Shown piece by piece: positions 5,460 to 8,985 of a stretch of DNA of 8,985 bases; position 1 is the first letter of the stretch; each line of letters opens with the position of its first letter. The position numbers were made by a program, and so were the translations under genes. The notes under the pieces were generated by a model. It was not told where the DNA came from. It was given only the letters and a program-made list of their open reading frames with translations, and did no database searches. The stretch is from JAHEEL01 sp964195515 (GTDB taxonomy: Bacteria; Actinomycetota; Acidimicrobiia; Spongiisociales; UBA5794), in NCBI GenBank assembly GCA_964195515.1, contig CAXMQO010000045.1, forward strand, positions 1-8,985, in the 5' to 3' direction.

Positions 5460-7028
5460 GTGGCGAACGAAGAACCACCGGCCGACACGCCGCCCTCTGA
5501 GACGCCGCCCTCCGAGCCTCCCGTCGAAGCGAGAAGCCTGTACCGCCATCCCCTCGCTGCCGTCGGTGGAGCTCTGGTACTCGGCGGCACCCTTGCTTTC
5601 GTCCTGATGGTCGCCATCGACGTCACGTCGGGTTCCGAGAACGCCTACCGATCGCTTGTCACCTATTTCGCCGTCCCCCTAGTCGCGATCGTCGGAGTGA
5701 TCCTGTTCCTGCTGGCGATTCGCCTGCAGGTGATGAACGCGAGGCGTCGAGGGGAGAAGGTGCGCTTCAACCTTCGCATCGAGCCGTCCAGTCCGAGGTA
5801 CATGCGGAGCCTGTGGCTCTTCCTCGGTCTGGGCGCCGTGATTCTGATCGGAACCGGATGGGCGGGTTTCAAAGGGTATGAAACGACGGACTCTGTGGCG
5901 TTCTGCGGGGAGACGTGTCACACGGTCATGGGACCCGAGAACACGACGTACCAGAACTCGCCTCACGCGCAGGTGCTCTGCGCCGAGTGCCACATCGGGT
6001 CGGGGGCATCGTTCTGGGTCCGGTCGAAGATCGACGGAATCAGACAGGTCATCAAGACGGCGACCAACTCGTACGATCGCCCGATCAAGACTCCGGTCGA
6101 GAGTCTCCGCCCAGCGCAGCAGACGTGTGAGCAGTGCCACTGGCCCAGCCAGTTCTACGGGCGCAAGTTGGTTACGCAGCACTACTACCGATCCGACGAG
6201 GCGAATTCGCCGTGGACCATCAGCCTGGCCGTCAATGTGGGCGGTGTGGCCGGGACGCAGGATGCCGGGAGCGACGGCATCCATTGGCACATGCTCGAGG
6301 GGAAGACGATCGAGTATCTCGCGGTCGATGACAAGCGTCAAGAGATTCCGTGGGTGCGCGTGACGCGTGATGACGGCTCCGTCAGCGTCTACGCGGATCC
6401 GAACATGCCATACCCGGATCCGGCGGATTCCGAGACGGACTTGCGCGTCTTCGACTGTATGGATTGCCACAACCGGCCGAGCCACAAGTTCCTGCCGCCA
6501 GCGATTGCCGTCAACCAAGGTATTGCGAACGGAACCATCTCCGCAGATCTGCCGTACATTCGACGGGTCGGGCTTGAGCTCCTCAACGCCCCGTACGGGA
6601 CCCAGGACGAGGCCGAGGACGCGATTCGATCCACACTCGCCGCCTACTACTGGGAGTCATACCCCGATCGTGCCGACGAGCTCAGCGACGAGATCGAGAG
6701 TGCCAGCGACACGCTGGCCAATATATACCGCAACAATTTCTTCCCCGAGATGGAGACCGACTACCGGGCGCATCTCAACAACCTGAGTCACTTCGTGAAC
6801 GAAGGCTGCTTCCGGTGTCACGGATCCGACATGGTCGATGAAGCAGGCACGACCATCACGAAAGACTGCGACTCGTGTCACACGATCGTGGCACAGGGAC
6901 CGTCAGACGATCTCGGAACACTGGATCAGAGCCTCACCGGTCTCGAGTTCGTTCACCCGGTGGACATCGGTGAGCAATGGAAGGAAATCAACTGCACTGG
7001 GTGTCATGACGCCGAAGAGGGGTACTAG
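5460..7028 (+). CDS. 7-heme NapC/NirT-family quinol-oxidising cytochrome c, ImcH-like
   Basis: A 522-aa protein. A cytoplasmic proline-rich N terminus (PPSE repeats, residues 6-23) precedes three membrane helices (about 32-53, 66-88, 118-137) and then an extracytoplasmic heme domain. Heme sites are CGETCH at 149 (CX3CH rather than CXXCH, followed by TVM, where Met may act as ligand as in NapC/NrfH), CAECH 174, CEQCH 223, CMDCH 333, CFRCH 450, CDSCH 470 and CTGCH 512, seven in total. SPHAQV (His169) is a probable axial ligand. The family oxidises membrane quinol and passes electrons outward. Length, three helices and seven hemes match Geobacter ImcH, the inner-membrane cytochrome needed for high-potential extracellular acceptors. 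Orthology is inference from architecture only. It follows cytochrome b by 130 bases and is probably co-transcribed. Plain NapC and NrfH have one helix and four hemes, so it is not those. Confidence 0.87.
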   Translation: MANEEPPADTPPSETPPSEPPVEARSLYRHPLAAVGGALVLGGTLAFVLMVAIDVTSGSENAYRSLVTYFAVPLVAIVGVILFLLAIRLQVMNARRRGEKVRFNLRIEPSSPRYMRSLWLFLGLGAVILIGTGWAGFKGYETTDSVAFCGETCHTVMGPENTTYQNSPHAQVLCAECHIGSGASFWVRSKIDGIRQVIKTATNSYDRPIKTPVESLRPAQQTCEQCHWPSQFYGRKLVTQHYYRSDEANSPWTISLAVNVGGVAGTQDAGSDGIHWHMLEGKTIEYLAVDDKRQEIPWVRVTRDDGSVSVYADPNMPYPDPADSETDLRVFDCMDCHNRPSHKFLPPAIAVNQGIANGTISADLPYIRRVGLELLNAPYGTQDEAEDAIRSTLAAYYWESYPDRADELSDEIESASDTLANIYRNNFFPEMETDYRAHLNNLSHFVNEGCFRCHGSDMVDEAGTTITKDCDSCHTIVAQGPSDDLGTLDQSLTGLEFVHPVDIGEQWKEINCTGCHDAEEGY

Positions 7029-7391
7029 GAGGAGCCGACAATCAGGCTTGAACGCTCGATGCCGGCTCCGAGAGGGGCAGGGGTTCTGGTTCGGATGGCG
7101 ATCGTCCGACCTGCCATGAAGCACCTCGCCGTGCCTTTGGCCAGGAGTCACATGGGATTCGGCCGTTCGGCCCTACAGCCCCTCGAACGGGGTGAATACC
7201 GTGTTGTCACAACGAGGCGTGTGCGGGAGCGCATCGAGCGGAGATAGGACGTCAGCGATGGATCGAAAACAGAAGGTGGCCACGCGAGTTCGTGTGGCCG
7301 TTGCCGGTCGCGACGGCATTGTCCGGCTGAACTGCGTCGCGATGACCAAAGGGCGGGACATGAGCGCTATCCCGGGAGCGGGTGCGGAAGG
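7029..7391 (+). other. Spacer before the 14-heme gene with several hairpins
   Basis: These 363 bases hold no convincing gene. A short frame at 7192-7395 has no family features and runs into the next start. Structures seen are GGCCG-TT-CGGCC (7161-7172) and CCCC/GGGG (7179-7192), possible 3'-end hairpins of the 7-heme transcript but without T-runs. A small dyad GTTGT-C-ACAAC (7203-7213) and the two strong hairpins of 7278-7347 follow. The gap suggests the 14-heme gene may have its own promoter, but no clear -35/-10 pair is visible. Confidence 0.55.
7278..7347 (+). promoter_or_regulatory. Structured leader: two adjacent RNA hairpins
   Basis: GGCCAC (7278-7283) pairs with GTGGCC (7294-7299), with an inner CGA/TCG helix. 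Directly after it TCGCGACG (7308-7315) pairs perfectly with CGTCGCGA (7335-7342), extended by GG/CC outside a bulge. They end about 45 bases before the 14-heme start. The pair could be a cis-acting RNA, a processing element or chance folding of GC-rich DNA. No known riboswitch class was recognised. Confidence 0.35.
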
Positions 7392-8498
7392 ATGAGGCGG
7401 CGTCGGATGATCAGGCGTATCTGGTATTCGGGCGGTGCCATGTTCATCGCGATCTTCGCGGCCGGCTGCAGCTTCGGCGGGAGCGCGTCGTCCGACGAGG
7501 TACCGCCCCCGTCCACCACAGTGGTCAGCAACAGCGCGTTCGTTGGATGCTCCGAGTGTCACGCCGATCTCGACGAGATTCGGTCTACCGATCGTCCCGA
7601 GACCTTGACCTTCGATCATGCCGACCACGACGCTGCATCGGATTCCGTCGCCTGCGGGTCGTGCCATCCGGTTGAGACACATGTGGACACGAGCACCATC
7701 AAACCCGCCATGGCCACCTGCTATGACTGCCATGGCGTGGATGCCATCGCCCCCTTGCCCTGCTCATCCTGTCACCCCCTCTCGGTGGTTCCCAGGCCGC
7801 CGAGCCATCTGGACGAGCAGTGGGGCACGGCGCACTCGATTGTTCGTTTCGACTCAGAGCTCGCGTGTGCGTCGTGTCACTCCGAGGAGCAGTTCTGCGA
7901 TACCTGCCACGGCTTGGAGATGCCTCATCCCGAAGGATGGAACGAAAACGACCACACCGGCGCCTCCCTGGAAGGCGGGGAAGACGCCTGCATAGCGTGT
8001 CACGGGTCCGTCGCGATCGGGGAGGCACGCAGTGACTGCGACACCTGCCACCATCCCGGCGGGGCTGTCGAAGACCCCTGGCTCACCGCCCATCCGGACG
8101 TTGTGAACCACGAAGGTGGCGAGTCGTGCTCGACGTGCCACGTCCAGCCGGACTTCTGCACCGCTTGTCACGGTGTGGAGTTGCCCCATCCCGACGGCTG
8201 GAACGAAGCGGACCATGCGGTCGCATTCTTCGAAGACGAAGGTGACGGGTGCGTGGTGTGTCACGAATCCGATGCGAGCGTCGATGCGCGCACCGAGTGC
8301 GACACATGTCACCACCCCGGAGGTGACCCCGATGATCCCTGGCTCGCCGCCCATCCCGATGTGGTGAAGTACGGGGATGCGACGTGCTTCACGTGTCACG
8401 CACAGACGACCTGTGTTCGGTGCCACGTCGACGGTGTCAAGGACTTCGAAGCCGATCGGACACGATTCCTGGAGTCGTGGATCACTTCGGCACCGTGA
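7392..8498 (+). CDS. 14-heme cytochrome c lipoprotein with tandem four-heme modules
   Basis: A 368-aa protein. The N terminus (RRRRMIRR, then a hydrophobic core ending FAAGC) is a lipoprotein signal with acylated Cys26, so it is anchored outside the cytoplasmic membrane. Fourteen CXXCH sites start at residues 53, 88, 110, 124, 159, 169, 200, 216, 246, 256, 287, 303, 332 and 341. The first four lie in a c7-like part (FDHADH before CGSCH). From 159 on a module of about 86 residues with four sites is repeated, then begins a third time with two sites. Each module contains CHG-x-E-x-PHP-x-GWNE and CDTCHHPGG, ending AHPDVV. GGAAGG sits directly against ATG 7392. ATG 7407 (AGGCGG six bases upstream) is a possible alternative that keeps the signal. 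One heme per about 26 residues suggests a wire-like electron carrier receiving electrons from the upstream membrane cytochromes. No enzyme activity can be assigned. Confidence 0.87.
   Translation: MRRRRMIRRIWYSGGAMFIAIFAAGCSFGGSASSDEVPPPSTTVVSNSAFVGCSECHADLDEIRSTDRPETLTFDHADHDAASDSVACGSCHPVETHVDTSTIKPAMATCYDCHGVDAIAPLPCSSCHPLSVVPRPPSHLDEQWGTAHSIVRFDSELACASCHSEEQFCDTCHGLEMPHPEGWNENDHTGASLEGGEDACIACHGSVAIGEARSDCDTCHHPGGAVEDPWLTAHPDVVNHEGGESCSTCHVQPDFCTACHGVELPHPDGWNEADHAVAFFEDEGDGCVVCHESDASVDARTECDTCHHPGGDPDDPWLAAHPDVVKYGDATCFTCHAQTTCVRCHVDGVKDFEADRTRFLESWITSAP
7866..8384 (+). repeat. Tandem four-heme module, two full copies
   Basis: Codons 159-245 (7866-8126) and 246-331 (8127-8384) encode two modules of 87 and 86 residues with the same order: CXXCH, a 5-residue gap, CXXCH-G-x-E-x-PHP-x-GWNE-x-DH, acidic stretch, CXXCH, then C-D-T-C-H-HPGG and PWL-x-AHPDVV. 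A third copy starts at 8385 and breaks off after two heme sites. The copies differ at many positions, so the duplication is not recent. Confidence 0.85.
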
Positions 8499-8550
8499 GC
8501 GATTTCGGAAGCTACGGGTCGAGTCGGGCCATCAGCTACCCCGGCGGCTC

Positions 8551-8570
8551 GCGGCCTCCCGACCGGCCGC
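8551..8570 (+). terminator. GC hairpin behind the 14-heme gene, possible terminator
   Basis: GCGGCC (8551-8556) and GGCCGC (8565-8570) form a six-pair stem with an eight-base loop, 52 bases after the stop codon. No T-run follows, so intrinsic termination is uncertain. The structure could merely reflect high GC. Confidence 0.25.
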
Positions 8571-8624
8571 ACGGGCAGTAGAGTCGCCCCCGGTTGCAGC
8601 GTCGGTATGCGGAGGACTGGACGC

Positions 8625-8630
8625 GAGGAG
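8625..8630 (+). promoter_or_regulatory. Ribosome binding site supporting GTG 8636
   Basis: GAGGAG lies five bases before GTG 8636 and is the best-placed signal in a frame that is open from 8582. An upstream in-frame TTG (8594) has no comparable site. Confidence 0.6.
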
Positions 8631-8635
8631 AACTG

Positions 8636-8985
8636 GTGGGCCATTTGGAAGATGGGCGGGGCGTGGAGAACCTCCCCGCTGAGGATCAAGGTCTCGTTGC
8701 GCCATTGGTTGTGCTCGACGGGGTCGGCGTTCGGATTGGATCGACACAGATCCTGCGCGACGTCAACCTCGAGATCAACGCAGGTGAGGTGGTCGGTTTG
8801 TTCGGCTCCAACGGGGCAGGCAAGACCACGGCTCTGCGCCTCATCGCCACGTTGATCAGACCGGCAGAAGGCTCGGGGACCGTGCTCGGGGCGGACCTGA
8901 CGTCTCCGGATCGGTACGACGTTCGTCGTCGGATCGGAATGATTGGTCATGTCCCCGGGATCTTCCCCGAGTTGACGCTCGCCGA
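8636..8985 (+). CDS. ccmA: ABC transporter ATPase, CcmA-like heme exporter subunit (cut by window end)
   Basis: The first 116 residues of an ABC ATPase. The Walker A motif GSNGAGKTT is encoded at 8804-8830, preceded by ILRDVNLEINAGEVVGLF as in all such ATPases, and followed by LRLIATLIRPAEGSGTVLG. The stretch RRRIGMIGHVPGIFPELTLA has GH where most drug or sugar ATPases have a Gln (Q-loop region). This GH plus E-LT pattern is common in CcmA of cytochrome c maturation system I. Walker B and the signature motif lie beyond the window. Start GTG 8636 is chosen for its ribosome binding site. The N terminus is about 25 residues longer than the ABC fold needs, so a later start (GTG 8663 or GTG 8711) is possible. 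The position behind three multiheme cytochromes supports a maturation role. A generic ABC-2 exporter remains possible. Confidence 0.6.
   Translation, partial: MGHLEDGRGVENLPAEDQGLVAPLVVLDGVGVRIGSTQILRDVNLEINAGEVVGLFGSNGAGKTTALRLIATLIRPAEGSGTVLGADLTSPDRYDVRRRIGMIGHVPGIFPELTLA

Noticed and set aside
7153..7174. Second DosR-like box (GGGATTCGGCC / TTCGGCCCTA)
   Set aside because: Only the right half matches. The left part lacks GGGAC with correct spacing, and the GGCCG-TT-CGGCC hairpin explains the sequence better.
7258..7391. Cyclic-di-GMP (GEMM) riboswitch, considered because of the multiheme context
   Set aside because: The conserved GEMM core around AAACC and ACGCAAAGCC could not be found. 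Only unassigned hairpins remain.
7192..7395. 67-aa open frame before the 14-heme gene
   Set aside because: No recognisable features, no good ribosome binding site, and it overlaps strong hairpins and the next start codon.
8607..8855. 82-aa plus-strand frame across the ABC ATPase start
   Set aside because: The Walker A motif is in a different frame. This frame has no motif and is a shadow.

Overview
The window is GC-rich, densely coded DNA with GTG starts, start/stop overlaps and a DosR-like box. This suggests a high-GC bacterium, most plausibly an actinobacterial lineage (Acidimicrobiia-like is a guess). No rRNA, tRNA, CRISPR array or insertion sequence was seen. The dominant content is a multiheme cytochrome c cluster with a plausible quinol-oxidising, trans-envelope electron-export layout. 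Across about 5.2 kb, three proteins carry 30 heme c attachment motifs (9 + 7 + 14), beside one diheme-type cytochrome b.

Layout. Positions 1-2379 (+) hold a translationally coupled trio: the C-terminal part of TldD, complete TldE/PmbA and a 71-aa DUF2007-type protein. A repeat-built hairpin and a second, terminator-like hairpin follow (2374-2482). A thioredoxin with a His/Asp-rich tail (2508-2903) lies on the minus strand, convergent with the tld genes. Its promoter region carries a perfect CsoR/CstR-type palindrome. The 436-bp divergent region (2904-3339) also holds a DosR/DevR-like box and a perfect 20-bp palindrome just upstream of the cytochrome genes.

Positions 3340-8498 (+) are the cytochrome cluster: (i) a secreted 9-heme cytochrome c with a C-terminal membrane anchor, (ii) an overlapping FdnI/HydC-type cytochrome b, (iii) a 7-heme NapC/NirT protein with three N-terminal membrane helices and a CX3CH first heme site, and (iv) after a 363-bp spacer with strong RNA hairpins, a 14-heme lipoprotein built partly from tandem four-heme modules. 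From 8636 to the window end is the start of an ABC ATPase resembling CcmA, the heme-exporter ATPase of cytochrome c maturation.

How they may work together (inference). The 9-heme protein plus cytochrome b match, in split form, the architecture of Geobacter CbcL (nonaheme domain fused to an FdnI/HydC diheme b domain). The 7-heme NapC protein matches the architecture of Geobacter ImcH. Both are inner-membrane gateways that pass quinol electrons to extracytoplasmic carriers. Having both side by side, followed by a wire-like 14-heme lipoprotein and a possible maturation gene, suggests a compact respiratory or extracellular electron transfer module. Putative hypoxia/NO (DosR-like) and metal/sulfur (CsoR/CstR-like) control sites lie upstream. 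The terminal acceptor and direction of electron flow cannot be read from this window.
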